Source: Doryteuthis pealeii (lineage: Eukaryota; Mollusca; Cephalopoda; Myopsida; Loliginidae). Taken from it: DNA of 64,000 nt. The stretch is taken from the NCBI GenBank assembly GCA_023376005.1, contig CM042181.1, forward strand, positions 17,747,628-17,811,627, in the 5' to 3' direction. Shown one piece after another: positions 1 through 14,100 of this stretch (its first letter is position 1; each line of letters starts with the position of its first letter). Below the pieces are notes generated by a model that worked only from the letters and a program-made list of their open reading frames with translations, searched no databases and had not been told where the DNA came from. Made by a program: the position numbers and the translations under genes.

Positions 1-3000
1 TAAGAAGATACCAGGCTAGAGATAGAAGTTAAAATGGAAGACCAAGCTAAGTTAAAATAATACAAAACAACACGAGTGACTCAAGACAGATCCTGAATAA
101 CAGAAATCCAGGCTAGGAAGTATCAAAACCCAAGTGAGGAGATACCAAGCCCAGAAGATAGAAGTAATATGAATTTAAGATGAAAGATAAGCAAAAATTA
201 AAAGAAATACAAGTATCTAAGCTTAAAGATGACAAAAGTACACCCATGTACAACCATGGGTATGCGTGTGCTCTAATATTATTGCACTGTGCCATAACAT
301 GCAACAGGTGTATTCTACATCCCCAGACAAAAGGCAGTAATTTATCAGTTGAACGTCTAACACACAAAATGTTTGGGAGTGATCTCATCACGAACAATCA
401 TTTTCCACATCTCCAAAAACTCTGGTAATTACTTACTCATATGCAGAAGAGCAGTGGGCACGTTTAAAATAATTGGTTGATGGGTAGCCTGTTAAATATA
501 TACAGTAGTGTAGATTTTTAAAATATTAGCGTAATGGAAGGGGATACCCCCAGGGGAGGGATATGGACACCTTAACCCAGTTTAGACCTACCCTTCCATT
601 TGTAAGAGTGAATGCTTGGGAAGTTACTAATGAAGAAACATCTATTAGAATAACAGAAGATTCCAGCTAAAGGCACCAGCTAGAAGATGCCAGTCCAGAG
701 ATAGAAGAAAATAAGTTAAGATGGAAGATAGCAAATTAAAAGAAATAACAAGTATCTAAGTAAAGATGACAGATACACCTGGTACAACCATGGGTATGCC
801 AGTGTCTCTAATATATTACACTGGCAACATGCAATGCAAGATGAGTATGCTATGCAACAAATTCTACATCCCCAGCCAAAAAGGGCAGTAATTCATCAGT
901 GCACGTCTAACACACCAAATTGTTTAGAGTGACTGCCATCACGAACAATATTTTCCAGATCTCCAAAACTCTGGTAATTACTTACCCCTATGCAAAAGAG
1001 CGTGGGCATGTTAAATAATTTGATGGGTAGCCCGTTAATTATGTACAGGAGTGTTAGATTTTTAAAATATAAATAAGGAAAGATACAGGAGGGATGATGG
1101 ACATCCCTTAACCCTGTTTTGACTACACTTCCATTCATGAGAGTTGAACATAGAAGTTAGCTAAAAGAAACATCATTTAGAAAACAGAAGTCCAGCTAAA
1201 GCCACCAGCTAAGAAGATACCAGCCCAAGCGAGAAAGATATCAACCAGCAAAGAAGAATACCAGCCCAGAGATTAGAAGAATATAATTAAGATGAAAGAC
1301 AGTAAGTTAAAAGAAAATACAAGATAATTATCTAAGTAAAGAAGACAAGTACAAACTGTGTACAACCATGCCGGAGATTATTAAACACAATACTGAGAAA
1401 AGGAAATTACTGTGTAGAAGTGTTATAGTGGATAGCAGAAGTTAAATTGTGGCCAGACAAACGTCCACACATGAAGGGAGCACGATACCAAGTCAAACCT
1501 CTACTACTGATGAGAAGATTCAGCAAGCTCAAGAGATTGTAATTGCCAATACAGGAGGGATGATAAGACATTCTTACCTGTTTTGACCTACATTCCATTC
1601 TATAGTGAACGTGGGAAGTTAGCTAAAAGAAACATCTATTAGAATAACAGAAGACCAGCCTAAAGGGCACCAGCCTAAGAAATACAGGCTAGAGATAGAA
1701 GTTAAAATGGAAGAAACAAGCTTAAGTGAAAGAAATTAACAAACAACACGAGAGACTCAAGACAGAATCCTGAATAACAGAAGATCCAGCTAGAAGATAT
1801 TCAACCCAAGTTGAGGAGATACCAACCCAGAGATAGAAGTAATATAAGTTAAGATGAAAGTGCAAAGTAAAGAATACAAGTATTTCTAAGTAAAGATGAC
1901 AAGTACACCCATGTACAAACCATGGGCATGCCAGTGTGCTCTAATATTATTGCACTGTGCAAAATGCAACAGGTGTATTTCTACATCCCCAGACAAAAGG
2001 TCAGTTAATTTATCAGTGAATGTCTAAACACAAATGTTGGGAGTGACTCCATACACGAACAATCATTTTCCAGATCGCCCAAAAACTCTGTAATTACTTA
2101 CCCCTATGCAAAAGAAAGCAGTGGGCATGTTAATGATTATGATGGTAGCCCGTTAATTATTGTACAGTAGTGCAGATTTAAAATATTAAGTTAATGGAAG
2201 ATACAGGAGGGATGATGGACATTCCTTAACCCTGTTTTGACCTACACTTCCATTGTAAGAGTGAATGTTGGAAGTTAGCTATTAAGAAACATCTATTAAA
2301 ATAACAGAAGATCCAACTAAAGCCCACCAGCCAAGAAGATACCAGCCAGAGATGTAGAAAAATACACCCACCACAAAGTTAAGATGAAAGTTAAAGAAAT
2401 ACAGATAAATCTAAGTAAAGAAGACAAGTATAAACTGTACAACCAGGGTTATGCCGGAGATTATTTATAAAGCAACATACTGAGATAAGGAACTACTGTG
2501 TAGAAGTGTGTATGAGTGAATAGAGAAGTTTAAATGTGGCGAGACAAAGTCACACATGAAGAGGAGCGGGATACCAGTCAACCTCTACTACTTGATAGAA
2601 GATTCAGCCAGCTCGAGAGATTGTAATTGCATATACAGGAAGGATGATAGACATTCCTTAACCCTGTTTGACCTTACAACTTCCATTCATGAGCAGTGAA
2701 TGTGGGAAGTTAGCTAAAAGAAACATTCTATTAGAATAAATAGAAGATCCAGCTAAAAACCCACCAGCTATTAAGATACCAGGCTAGAGAAAAGTTAAAA
2801 GGAAGAACAAGCTAAGGAAAAAGAAATACAAACAACACGAGATGACTCAAGACAGATCCTGAAAACAGAAAGATCCAGCTAGAAATATCAACCCAAAGTT
2901 GAGGAGATTACCAAACCCAGAGATAGAAGAATATAAGTTAAGCTGGAAAGACAGTAAGTTAAAATAAATACTGAGTGAGGAACTACTGTGTAGAAGTGTG

Positions 3001-3090
3001 GATGAGTGAGATAGAGAAGTTTAAAATGTGGGCCGGACAGAATGTCACACACGAAGAGGGAGGAGAAGTCAGTGAAGCCATTAAACTTGG
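1..3090 (-). repeat. Complex tandem array, left (error-rich) copy
   Basis: Noisy reverse complement of the array at 11190-14240. It is built from modules of a few hundred bases with recurring phrases such as GATGGACATTCCTTAACCC and ACCAGCTAAGAAGATACCAG. Adjacent modules are intermixed rather than strictly periodic. No coding content; the short open frames here are not conserved between modules. Confidence 0.85.
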
Positions 3091-3094
3091 ATAT

Positions 3095-4440
3095 CTCAGT
3101 CCGCATATTATAATGAAAATGTTGAATTAATTGTGTTAAAAACCCAAATCGCTGCTATCTGTATCTCTTATTCTCTAAATAATGGGTTAAAGATAGAATA
3201 CATAGAATTTGAGTGGCATAATCAGAAAGAACATGACAATTTTACATAGAATACCAAAATTCTATCAAAATTGCTCCAAAAAATAAAGAAACCGTGAAAA
3301 TCACTGAATTTTCTTTTTTTTAGGTCCGTGATTTGACATATTTTGAAACAAAATCATGTCCACATTTGTACCCCCAATTCAGGGCTTTAAAATTCTCATA
3401 AACTTTTGAACCACTGGGGATATTTACATGTAATTCAAACGGTTCTGCAACTCCGATTATACAGCTCTATATAACTAATGTGATTAAACAACAATACCTC
3501 AAAATAAAAAAAATCAACTGGGAATGCTACATATCTATTATCCTGTTGTGTATGTGCGCGAGTGTATATATTTATTAACATTGGCTTGGGTGACAACCCA
3601 TGTTACCAGCATAAGATGAAAGATAGCAAGTTAAGAGAAATTACATTTAAGTAAAATAGACAAGTACACTATAATCAACCCCAGGTATGTAGGTGTACTT
3701 GAATATAATGCACTACGTAAGATGAGACACAAGATGAGAATGTTACTTTCAATAATAAATTAAATAAAATGTATTATTAAACTGATTGTTGACCTTCGGC
3801 CACTGCCTTTAGCACCTCTCATATTATAAAAAGAATTGGGCATTGTTGCCATGAGAGCAATTGAATAATACAGTTGGGACAGAATAGATGTGAAAGGCTT
3901 GACACCTCTCCGACTGCCCGTCTAGCCCAAGTAAAGGCCAAAGTGAGTGTTACATTGTACGAGCGACTTAATATCAAGGTTTGCGGAACTTTCCCCAGAA
4001 TCATAGCTGATTTTAGTGATGTGTCCATTTATAATAGCATTAAACTTTAACAACAAATTTTGTGCTATGATTGGAATTAATAATAAAATGTTTGCTTTGT
4101 TTTATGGCATATCAACCCTTTTTCGCGGTGATTAATGCCGAAAACAAATCATTTGGATAAAAAGTTTCTGTTTCAATTTTAATATCTTCAAATTGGATTA
4201 TAAATAATTTCATTAGAATTCATTTGGTTTGTTTTACGCATATTAACCCTTTTTGGGGTCATTAATACTAATCAAGTCATTTTAATAAAGTTTCTTAATA
4301 TCTTCAGATTGGTATAAAATAATTTTCATTAACTTCATTTGTTTTGGTTGTAAGTCTTGCTGCATATCCAACCCTTTCTGGGTCATTTAATGCCGAACAA
4401 GTCAAACGATAAAAGTTTCTGTTTCAAATCTGAACCACAT
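3095..4440. repeat. Left-arm intergenic repeats with hairpin monomers
   Basis: No gene seen. From about 4100 the sequence holds monomers of the hairpin repeat described for 18750-19265 (GGCATATCAACCC, then GGGTCATTTAATGCC) near 4106, 4237 and 4364. 3750-4030 is a degenerate, reverse-oriented relative of family C; its right-arm partner near 10250-10460 is cleaner. 3100-3700 is unique AT-rich sequence mirrored at 10620-11180. Confidence 0.6.
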
Positions 4441-4445
4441 TGCTT

Positions 4446-4652
4446 TAGGCCACCCTTTTGCGATCTCATTTCATAAGGACATTTTTTTCATTACCACTCA
4501 TCAAAATCCGGTTGTTTGTAACAGACGATTTTTAGTTTTTTTTTTTTTTGATTATAAAACTATCCCCTAACCAAACCCTAACAAACAACCGGATTTTGAC
4601 GGGTAAATGAAAAAATATCTATTTGAATCGAGATCGCAAAAGGGGTGCCTAA
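4446..4652. mobile_element. Foldback MITE, left-arm copy
   Basis: Element of about 207 bp with long terminal inverted repeats starting TAGGC and ending GCCTA. The arms carry TGCGATCTC near the ends and ATCCGGTTGTTTGT inside. A T-run with ATAAAACTATCCCCTAACC lies in the middle. The TIRs are about 80 bp, so nearly the whole element folds into one hairpin. A TTA/TAA flank would fit a PIF/Harbinger-type target, but this is inferred. Confidence 0.65.
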
Positions 4653-5523
4653 TGGTCATATGGTCCAAATTGGTATAAATAATCTTCATTAACTTCATTT
4701 GATTGTTTGTTGTTTAATGGTATAAAAACCTGTGACGGTTATTTAATGCCAAAACTTGTTAGAGTGCCGAGATAACATGGTACTCCAAGTTTCCTTTACT
4801 GAGTATATTTTTGTGTAGATGATTTCAAATTCAAGTCACTTGATAAACAAAGGACTCAGATTGCTTACAATACCATGCTTGTGCTTAGGCCCACCAATTA
4901 AGTATCGAACAGACTCATTGGTGCTTAAACTTCTATTATTTATTTCTAGTTGAAACATATATACAATCAAATGTTGGTGGTTTTGTTTTATGGCATATCA
5001 ACACTTTTTGGGTCATTTTAATTTTAATCAAGTTATTTTGATAAAAGTTTCTATGTTTCAAGTCTGAATATCTTCCAATGGTATAAATAGTTTTCATTTA
5101 ATTTCCATTTGTTTGGTTGTTTTAATGGTATTAAAAAAACCCTGTGGTTATTTTAAAGCCAAAAACGTTAGTGTGCGAATAAAAGTTTGTGCGCACAAGT
5201 TTCCTTTACAGGTGGATTTTGTAGAGCATTTCGTTATGTATTTTATATTCTGATTATAATTTTCAATTAAAAAAAAAAAAAAAAAAAAAAACAACAAAAA
5301 AAAAAAAAATAAAAATAATAAAAAAAAAAAAAACAAAGCAAAAAAAACAAATAAAAAAAATAAAAAATAAAAAAAAAAAAAACATTTTAATTATCATCAA
5401 GAAGATAAAATGTCATTCCATGTTAGTACTCTCAAACAGAACCCTCTTTTCATTTGCGTTAAAATATTTCGAATTGGAGTGAAAACTTATAAAATAACAA
5501 CACTAATAAAGACAAACAATAAA

Positions 5524-6376
5524 TCTTTATTATAATGAAGGAATTTGTGTCTTATCTTTTATAACCCAAAACATGTCCTTAATTAGTACAAACCCTTAGG
5601 AATTGCATAAGTTTATCGATGAGTATTTAAATTATAGTGAAAATCATTAAATACATAGATAAATTCTTTATTTATTAATGATGTCTTTATGAAAATCTCA
5701 GATTTAGCCTCAATCAGCCCATGTTATTAGTGCATTAAAATTCTGCAATGTCTCTTATTATATCCTAAGAAATAAAGGTTTAACATAATATACAGTGTTT
5801 GGTAATTTGCATATTGTTTCAATAAAATCGGGTTTAATAAATTATCCTTTCATGTTATTTGATTTCTAATATTATTGTTATTGTATAATTAAAATCAATA
5901 CCATTAATCATACATTAAAATTCAATTCCTATGAATGATTTATATAGAACCAATTAAAATAAAGTGTAATCTTTTTATATAATCTTATTTAAATTTCATT
6001 AGTCTTTTCTAATTTAACATATTTCTTTACATTAAAAATTAAATACATATATACACTGGCGAGGACATTTTTGCCTACTGATTTTAAATTATAAAGTAAG
6101 TAAAAGTTTAAAATGGAATAATAAATACAAATAAATAACAACACAGCGAGGAGTCTATCCCCTTTTCACTATTGCAACCAGTGAAATTGCTTTAGCATCT
6201 GAGGGTAGCGCCACACAATACTTTACATGCTTTCTTATTTAATTTGTTAGTCTTCTAAATTCAATGGATATTGCATTAAACTTAAATACTAAACTTTTTT
6301 TTTGTGCCCATCTAATTCTAAAACCTGTCTTGTGTAACAATTTCCTGCCCGGCGGAGGGCGTATATGCTTTGCTAG
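5524..6376 (+). mobile_element. Non-autonomous Helitron, left-arm copy
   Basis: The 5' end is TCTTTATTATAATG after an A. The 3' end is a GC hairpin (GCCCGGCGGAGGGC), a short spacer and CTAG followed by T. TC...CTRR ends with a subterminal 3' hairpin and A/T host flanks are the Helitron signature. About 853 bp, with no Rep/helicase frame. A piece of a SINE (6138-6235) lies inside. The 5275-5385 A-tract upstream is low complexity. Confidence 0.72.
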
Positions 6377-6535
6377 TTTTTTTAATGAGTCATTCAACAT
6401 TTTTTTTTTTTTTTGAAGCCAAGACCAATCAAAACTCAGGGAATGGGAATCACCCAAATTGGCATGATGGGACATTCTTGATTTCTATAAATACGCACTG
6501 TCTGGACACTGCTTCAGCCTGTTGTTTAGCTTAGT

Positions 6536-6730
6536 TTGCTGTTATTCAAAACCAACAGTAAACTAACTGACTTCCAAACTATCTACTTAGATATCTCATT
6601 TATTATATCAAATGAGGTGAAGGAGTGCCTCAAGGACACTCTGACCTGCTATGAGAACTGGGAGAAGCTAGCTTGTAATAGATCTGGCGGAGAGCCCCAA
6701 TCTATACAAGCTGTGAAAAGAATTTAGGTC
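6536..6730 (+). pseudogene. LINE C-terminal fragment, frame-broken left-arm copy
   Basis: Contains the same words as the right-arm fragment (KECLKDTL, WEKLACNRSG), but small deletions relative to the other arm join or drop codons. The phrase between KDTL and WEKL is shortened, and the segment after RSG loses frame. Best read as a degraded or mis-sequenced copy of the minus-strand fragment at 7690-7860. Confidence 0.5.
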
Positions 6731-6869
6731 AACTGAATTAAACACCAAATTGAAGTGGGCTATTCGGAGCGATTATATTATTAGAGTTAACTATATATTT
6801 GAAGCTCCAAAATGCACTCACATTACAGCGAACTTGCTATTTGTAAAGTAGCTATATTCGATTCATATA

Positions 6870-7560
6870 TTATCATCAAAGGGATATATAGATATTGCAA
6901 GTTTGATAAAGATTAAAGAAAGATAGCATACATACACTAGACTCACCAACTGTCAATGTGACAAAGATATAACAGCGCATTTTTATGTATAAAGCAATAT
7001 TCAAATTACTGTCGAATTGGCAGACAAGGGGGGGGGGGGGGGAGGGGGGACAACGATAAAGTTTGATAAAGATAAAGAAAGATAGCGTACATACACTAGA
7101 CTCCCAACTGTCAATAGTGACAAAGGATATAACACCTATTTTATTATAAGAATATTCCAATTACCGTCGAATAGCCACCGCCAAACTTTACTTATATCTT
7201 GTCACTGTTGACAGAGGCTTGTGTAGGTGCAAATCTCTCTACGACCTGCTTGTTGCCTTGTCTGCCAATTCGACGGTAATTGGAATATTGCTTATACATA
7301 AAATAGGTGTTATATCCTTTGTCACTATTGACAGTTGGGAGTCTAGTGTATGTACGCTATCTTTCTTTATCTTTATCAAACTTTATCGTTGCCTTGTCTG
7401 CCAATTCGACGAGTAATTTGAATATTGCTTATACATAAAATGGCTGTTATATCCTTTGTCACTATTGACAGTTGGGAGTCTAGTGTATGTATGCTATCTT
7501 TCTTTATCTTTATCAAACTTGCAATATCTATATATCCCTTTGATGATAAATATGAATGAA
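6870..7560. repeat. Palindrome centre with doubled sub-repeat
   Basis: A unit of about 150-170 bp (CTTGTCTGCCAATTCGAC, a GAATATTGCTTATACATAAAA stretch, then a block starting GTCACTATTGACAG) occurs twice on the plus strand at 7250-7385 and 7390-7560, and twice inverted at 6885-7020 and 7060-7175. A G-run of about 15 lies at 7028-7043. The unpaired turn is about 7175-7245. No gene seen. Confidence 0.7.
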
Positions 7561-7689
7561 TATAGCTACATTACATAGCAAGTTCCTGTAATGTGAAGTG
7601 CTTTTTGGATGCTTCAAATATCTAGTTAACTTTTCATATCAAAAAATCCTCCGATAGCCCACTTCAATTTTTGGTGTTTAATTCAGTTG

Positions 7690-7860
7690 GACTCAAATTC
7701 TTCCACAGCTTGTAATAGATGGCGGCTCTCCAGCCAGATCTATTACAAGCTAGCTTCTCCCAGTCCTCAATAGCAGTGTTCTTCAGAGTGTCCTTGAGGC
7801 ACTCCTTAAACCTCAATTTGATATAATAAATGAGATATCTAAGTAGATAGTATTGAAGTC
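7690..7860 (-). pseudogene. Non-LTR retrotransposon ORF2 C-terminal fragment
   Basis: The minus strand reads RFKECLKDTLKN, then EDWEKLACNRSGWRAAIYY and KLWKNLSPTEL in one frame. The pattern R-(F/Y)-K-(E/D)-CLK--L, then W-E-LA--R--WR is the region after the reverse transcriptase in many animal LINEs. Only about 50 codons survive, with no poly-A or upstream RT domain here. Family-level assignment is moderate; clade unknown. Confidence 0.55.
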
Positions 7861-8048
7861 AGTTAGTTTACTGTTGGTTTGAATAACAGCAACTAGCTAA
7901 ACACAGCTGAAGCAGTGTCCAAGACAGTTGGTATTTATAGAAATCAAGAATAGTCCATTCATGCATTTGGGTGATTCCATTCCCTGAGTTTTGATTGGCT
8001 GCTTGGCTTCAAAAAAAAAAAAAAATGTTGAATGACTCATTAAAAAAA

Positions 8049-8845
8049 CTAGCAAGCATATACGCCCTCCGCCGGGCAAAGTATTTAAGTTTTAATGCAA
8101 TGAAATAATATTGAATTAGAAAGACTAACAAAATTAAATAAGAAAGCATGTAAAAGTATGGTGTGGCGCTCCACCTCAGATGCTAAAGCAATTTCACTGG
8201 TTAGCACTAGTGAAAAGGGAATAGACTCCCTCGCTGTCTGGCTGATACTGACAATAGTCCACTTTGCCAACTTTACTTACTTTTAATTTAAAATCAGTAG
8301 CAAGAATATGTCCTCGCCAGTTGTAAGTATTTAAGTTTTAATGTAAAGAAATATGTTAAATTAGAAAGACTAATGAAATTAAATAAGATCATATATAAAA
8401 AGATTACACTTATTTTAATTGGTTTCTATATAAAATCATTCATAGGATTGATTTTAATGTATGATTAATGTATTGATTTTAATATACAATAAACAATAAT
8501 ATTAGAAATCAATAACATGAAGGGATAATTTATTAAACCCGATTTTATTGAAACCAATATGCAAATTAACCACACTGTATATTATGTAAACCTTTATTTC
8601 TTAGTGATATATAAGAGACATTGCAGAATTTTAAATGCACTAATAACATGGGCTGATTTGAGGCAAATCTGAGATTTTCATAAAGACATCATTAATAAAT
8701 AAGATTTATTCTATGTATTAATGATTTTCACTATAATTTAAATACTCATCGATAAACTTATGCAATTCCTAAGGGTATTGTAACCTAATTAAGGACATAG
8801 TTTTGGTTATAAACAGATAGACACAAATTCTTCATTATAATAAGA
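8049..8845 (-). mobile_element. Non-autonomous Helitron, right-arm copy
   Basis: Mirror of the left-arm element: CTAG at 8049-8052, hairpin GCCCTCCGCCGGGC just inside, and the 5' TC (as GA) at 8844-8845 followed by T. A fuller SINE B fragment is nested at 8155-8283. Hairpin and termini are intact, so this copy is the better reference for the element. No protein is encoded. Confidence 0.75.
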
Positions 8846-11185
8846 TTTATTTGTTTGTCTTTATTAGTGTTGTTATTTTATTAAGTTTTCACTCCAATTA
8901 GAAATATTTTAACGCAAATGAAAGGAGGGTTCTGTTTGAGAGTACTAACATGGATGACATTTTATACTTCTTGAGATAAATTAAAATGTATTGAAAATTA
9001 TAAATCAGATATAAAATACATAAACGAAATGCATCTACAAAAATCCACCTGTAAAGGAAACTTGTGCACAAACTTTTATCTCGCACACTAACGATTTTTG
9101 GCTTTAAATAACCCACAGGGTTTTTATACCATTAAACAAACCAAACCAAATGAAATTAATGAAAACTATTTATACCAATTGGAAGATATTCAGAACTTGA
9201 AACATAGAAACTTTTATCAAAATAACTTGATTCAAAATTAAATGACCCAAAAAGTGTTGATATGCCATAAAACAAAACCACCAACCATTTGATTGTATAA
9301 TGTTTCACTAGAAATAATAATAGAAGTTAAGCACCAATGAGTCTGTTCGATACTTAATTAGGTGGGCCTTTAAGCAACAGCAGGTATTGTAAGCAATCTG
9401 AGTCCTTTGTTTATCAAAGTGACTTGATTTGAAATGCATCTACCAAAAATATACCAGTAAAGGAAACTTGAGTACCAAATGTTATCTCGCACTCTAACAG
9501 TTTTGGCATTAAATAACCCACAGGGTTTTTATACCATTAAACAAACCAAACCAAATCAAATGAAGTTAATGAAGATTATTTATACCAATTTGGGACCATA
9601 TGACCATTAGGCACCCCTTTTGCGATCTCGATTCATAAGGATATTTTTTCATTTACACCGTCAAAATCCGGTTGTTTGTTAGGGGTTATGGTTAGGGGAT
9701 AGTTTTATAATCAAAAAAAAAAAAAAACTAAAAATCGTCTGTTAACAAACAACCGGATTTTGATGGTGTAAATGAAAAAAATGTCCTTATGAAATGAGAT
9801 CGCAAAAGGGGGCCTAAAGGTCATGTGGTTCAGAATTTGAAACAGAAACTTTTATCGTTTGACTTGTTTCGGCATTAAATGACCCAGAAAGGGTTGATAT
9901 GCAGCAAGACTTACAAACCAAAACAAATGAAGTTAATGAAAATTATTTATACCAATCTGAAGATATTTAAGGAACTTTTATTAAAATGACTTGATTCAGT
10001 ATTAAATGACCCAAAAAGGGTTAATATGCCGTAAAACAAACCAAATGATTCTAATGAAAATTATTTATACCAATTTGAAGATATTAACAACTTGAAACAG
10101 AAACTTTTATCCAAATGATTTGTTTCGGCATTAAATCACCCGAAAAGGGTTGATATGCCATAAAACAAACCAAACATTTTATTATTAATTCCAATTCATA
10201 CACAAAATTTGTTGTTAAAGTTTAATGCTATTATAATGACACATCACTAAAATCAGCTATGATTCTGGGGAAAGTCCGCAAACTTGATATTAAGTCGCCT
10301 CGTGACATGTAACACTCCACTTTGGCCTTTACTTGGGCTAGACGGGCAGTCGGAGAGGTGTCAAGCCTTTCACCTCTATATCTGTCCCAACTGTATTATT
10401 CAAATTGCTCTCATGGCAAATGCCCAATTCTTTTTATAATATGAGAGGTGCTAAAAGGCAGTGGCCGAAGGTCAACAATCAGTTTAATAATACATTTTAT
10501 TTAATTTATTATTGAATAACATTCTCATCTTGTGTCTCATCTTACGCTCAGTGCATTATATTCAAGTACACCTACATACCTGGGGTTGATTATAGGTGTA
10601 CTTGTCTATTTTACTTAAATGTATTTCTCTTAACTTGCTATCTTTCATCTTAATGCTGGTAACATGGGTTGTCACCCACAGCCAATGTTACATAAATATA
10701 TACACTCGCGCACATACACACAGTGATATAGATATGTAGCATTCCCAGTTGATTTTTTTTATTTGAGGTTATTGTTGTTTAATCACATTAGTTATATAGA
10801 GCTGTATAAATGGAGTTCAGAACCGTTTGAATTATGTAAATATCCCCAGTGGTTCAAAAGTTATGAGAATTTAAAGCCCTGAAATTGGGGGTACAAATGT
10901 GGACATGATTTTGTTTCAAAAATATGTCAAATCACGGACCATTAAAAAAAAAGAAATTCAGTGATTTCTTCACCGTTTCTTTATTTTTGGAGCAATTTTG
11001 ATAGAATTTGGTATTCTTATGTAAAATTGTATGTTCTTTCTGATTATGCACTCAAATTCTATGTATCTCTATGCTTTAACCCATTATTTAGAGAATAAGA
11101 GATACAGATAGCAGCGATTTTGGGTTTTTTAACACCCAATTATTCAACATTTTCATTATAATATGCGGACTGAGATATCCAAGTA
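8846..11185. repeat. Right-arm intergenic repeats with hairpin monomers
   Basis: Mirror of about 3090-5520. Holds hairpin-repeat monomers in reverse orientation (GGCATTAAATGACCC, then GGGTTGATATGCC) near 9240, 9873, 10000 and 10127, a degenerate family C piece at 10250-10460 and unique AT-rich sequence. No coding exon recognised. Confidence 0.6.
9608..9816. mobile_element. Foldback MITE, right-arm copy
   Basis: Mirror copy of the left-arm MITE with better preserved terminal inverted repeats (TAGGCACCCCTTTTGCG at one end, CGCAAAAGGGGGCCTA at the other). It has no coding capacity. TIR-only structure and high AT content indicate a non-autonomous DNA transposon. Confidence 0.68.
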
Positions 11186-11189
11186 ATGG

Positions 11190-14100
11190 CTGTCAACTGA
11201 CTTCCTCCTCCCTCTTCGTGTGTGACATTTGTCCGGCCACATTTAAACTTCTCTATCCACTCATACACACTTCTACACAGTAGTTCCTCATCTCAGTATT
11301 TATTTTAACTTACTGTCTTTCATCTTAACTTATATTACTTCTATCTCTGGGTTGGTATCTCCTCAACTTGGGTTGATATCTTCCTAGCTGGATCTTCTGT
11401 TATTCAGGATCTGTCTTGAGTCATCTCGTGTTGTTTGTATTTCTTTTCACTTAGCTTGTTCTTCCATTTTAACTTCTATCTCTAGCCTGGTATCTTCTTA
11501 GCTGGTGGTTTTAGCTGGATCTTCTGTTATTCTAATAGATGTTTCTTTTAGCTAACTTCCCACATTCACTCTCATGAATGGAAGTGTAGGTCAAAACAGG
11601 GTTAAGGAATGTCTATCATCCTTCCTGTATCTGCAATTACAATCTCTCGAGCTTGCTGAATCTTCTCATCAGTAGTAGAGGTTGACTGGTATCCCGCTCC
11701 CTCTTCATGTGTGACTTTTGTCTCGCCACATTTAAACTTCTCTATTCACTCATACACACTTCTACACAGTAGTTCCTTATCTCAGTATTGTGCTTATAAT
11801 AATCTCCGGCATACCCATGGTTGTACACAGTTATACTTGTCTTCTTTACTTAGATAATTATCTTGTATTTCTTTTAACTTTCATCTTAACGTGTATTTCT
11901 TCTATCTCTGGGCTGGTATCTTCTTGGCTGGTGGCTTTAGTTGGATCTTCTGTTATTTTAATAGATGTTTCTTATAGCTAACTTCCCACATTCACTCTTA
12001 CAAATGGAAGTGTAGGTCAAAACAGGGTTAAGGAATGTCCATCATCCCTCCTGTATCTTTCCATTAACTTATATTTTAAAATCTGCACTACTGTACATAA
12101 TTAACGGGCTACCCATCAAATCATTTAACATGCCCACTGCTCTTTTGCATAGGGGTAAGTAATTACCAGAGTTTTGGAGATCTGGAAAATGATTGTTCGT
12201 GATGGAGTCACTCCCAAACATTTGTGTGTTAGACATTCACTGATAAATTAACTGACCTTTTGTCTGGGGATGTAGAATACACCTGTTGCATGTTATGCAC
12301 AGTGCAATATATTAGAGCACACTGGCATACCCATGGTTGTACATGGGTGTACTTGTCATCTTTACTTAGATACTTGTATTTCTTTTAATTTGCTATCTTT
12401 CATCTTAACTTATATTACTTCTATCTCTGGGTTGGTATCTCCTCAACTTGGGTTGATATCTTCCTAGCTGGATCTTCTGTTATTCAGGATCTGTCTTGAG
12501 TCATCTCGTGTTGTTTGTATTTCTTTTCACTTAGCTTGTTCTTCCATTTTAACTTCTATCTCTAGCCTGGTATCTTCTTAGCTGGTGCCTTTAGCTGGAT
12601 CTTCTGTTATTCTAATAGATGTTTCTTTTAGCTAACTTCCCACGTTCACTCTCATGAATGGAAGTGTAGGTCAAAACAGGGTTAAGGAATGTCTATCATC
12701 CCTCCTGTATCTGCAATTACAATCTCTTGAGCTTGCTGAATCTTCTCATCAGTAGTAGAGGTTGACTGGTATCGTGCTCCCTCTTCATGTGTGACGTTTG
12801 TCTGGCCACATTTAAACTTCTCTATCCACTCATACACACTTCTACACAGTAATTCCTTATCTCAGTATTGTGCTTATAATAATCTCCGGCATGGTTGTAC
12901 ACAGTTGTACTTGTCTTCTTTACTTAGATAATTATCTTGTATTTCTTTTAACTTACTGTCTTTCATCTTAACTTATATTTCTTCTATCTCTGGGCTGGTA
13001 TCTTCTTGGCTTGGGTTGATATCTTCTCAGCTTGGGCTGGTATCTTCTTAGCTGGTGGCTTTAGCTGGATCTTCTGTTATTCTAATAGATGTTTCTTTTA
13101 GCTAACTTCCTATGTTCACTCTCATGAATGGAAGTGTAGTCAAAACAGGGTTAAGGGATGTCCATCATCCCTCCTGTATCTTTCCATTAACTTATATTTT
13201 AAAATCTACACTACTGTACATAATTAACGGGCTACCCATCAAATTATTTAACATGCCCACTGCTCTTTTGCATAGGGGTAAGTAATTACCAGAGTTTTGG
13301 AGATCTGGAAAATGATTGTTCGTGATGGAGTCACTCCTAAACATTTGTGTGTTAGACGTGCACTGATGAATTAACTGCCCTTTTGGCTGGGGATGTAGAA
13401 TTGTTGCATAGCATACTCATCTTGCATTGCATGTTATGCACAGTGTAATATATTAGAGCACACTGGCATACCCATGGTTGTACACAGGTGTACTGTCATC
13501 TTTACTTAGATACTTGTATTTCTTTTAATTTGCTATCTTCCATCTTAACTTATATTTCTTCTATCTCTGGACTGGCATCTTCTTAGCTGGTGCCTTTAGC
13601 TGGATCTTCTGTTATTCTAATAGATGTTTCTTATAGCTAACTTCCCACATTCACTCTTACAAATGGAAGTGTAGGTCTAAACAGGGTTAAGGAATGTCCA
13701 TCATCCCTCCTGTATCTTTCCATTAACCTATATTTTAAAATCTACACTACTGTATATATTTAACAGGCTACCCATCAAATTATTTAACGTGCCCACTGCT
13801 CTTCTGCATATGAGTAAGTAATTACCAGAGTTTTGGAGATGTGGAAAATGATTGTTCGTGATAGAATCACTCCCAAACATTTGTGTGTTAGACGTTCACT
13901 GATAAATTAACTGCCCTTTTGTCTGGGGATGTAGAATACACCTGTTGCATGTTATGCACAGTGCAATATATTAGAGCACACTGGCATACCCATGGTTGTA
14001 CATGGGTGTACTTGTCATCTTTACTTAGATACTTGTATTTCTTTTAATTTGCTATCTTTCATCTTAACTTATATTACTTCTATCTCTGGGTTGGTATCTC

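Noticed and set aside
5270..5385. Possible poly-A tail of a retrotransposon
   Set aside because: The A-tract is in the error-rich left arm and has no equivalent long A-run at the mirrored position near 8990, so it may be a sequencing artefact.
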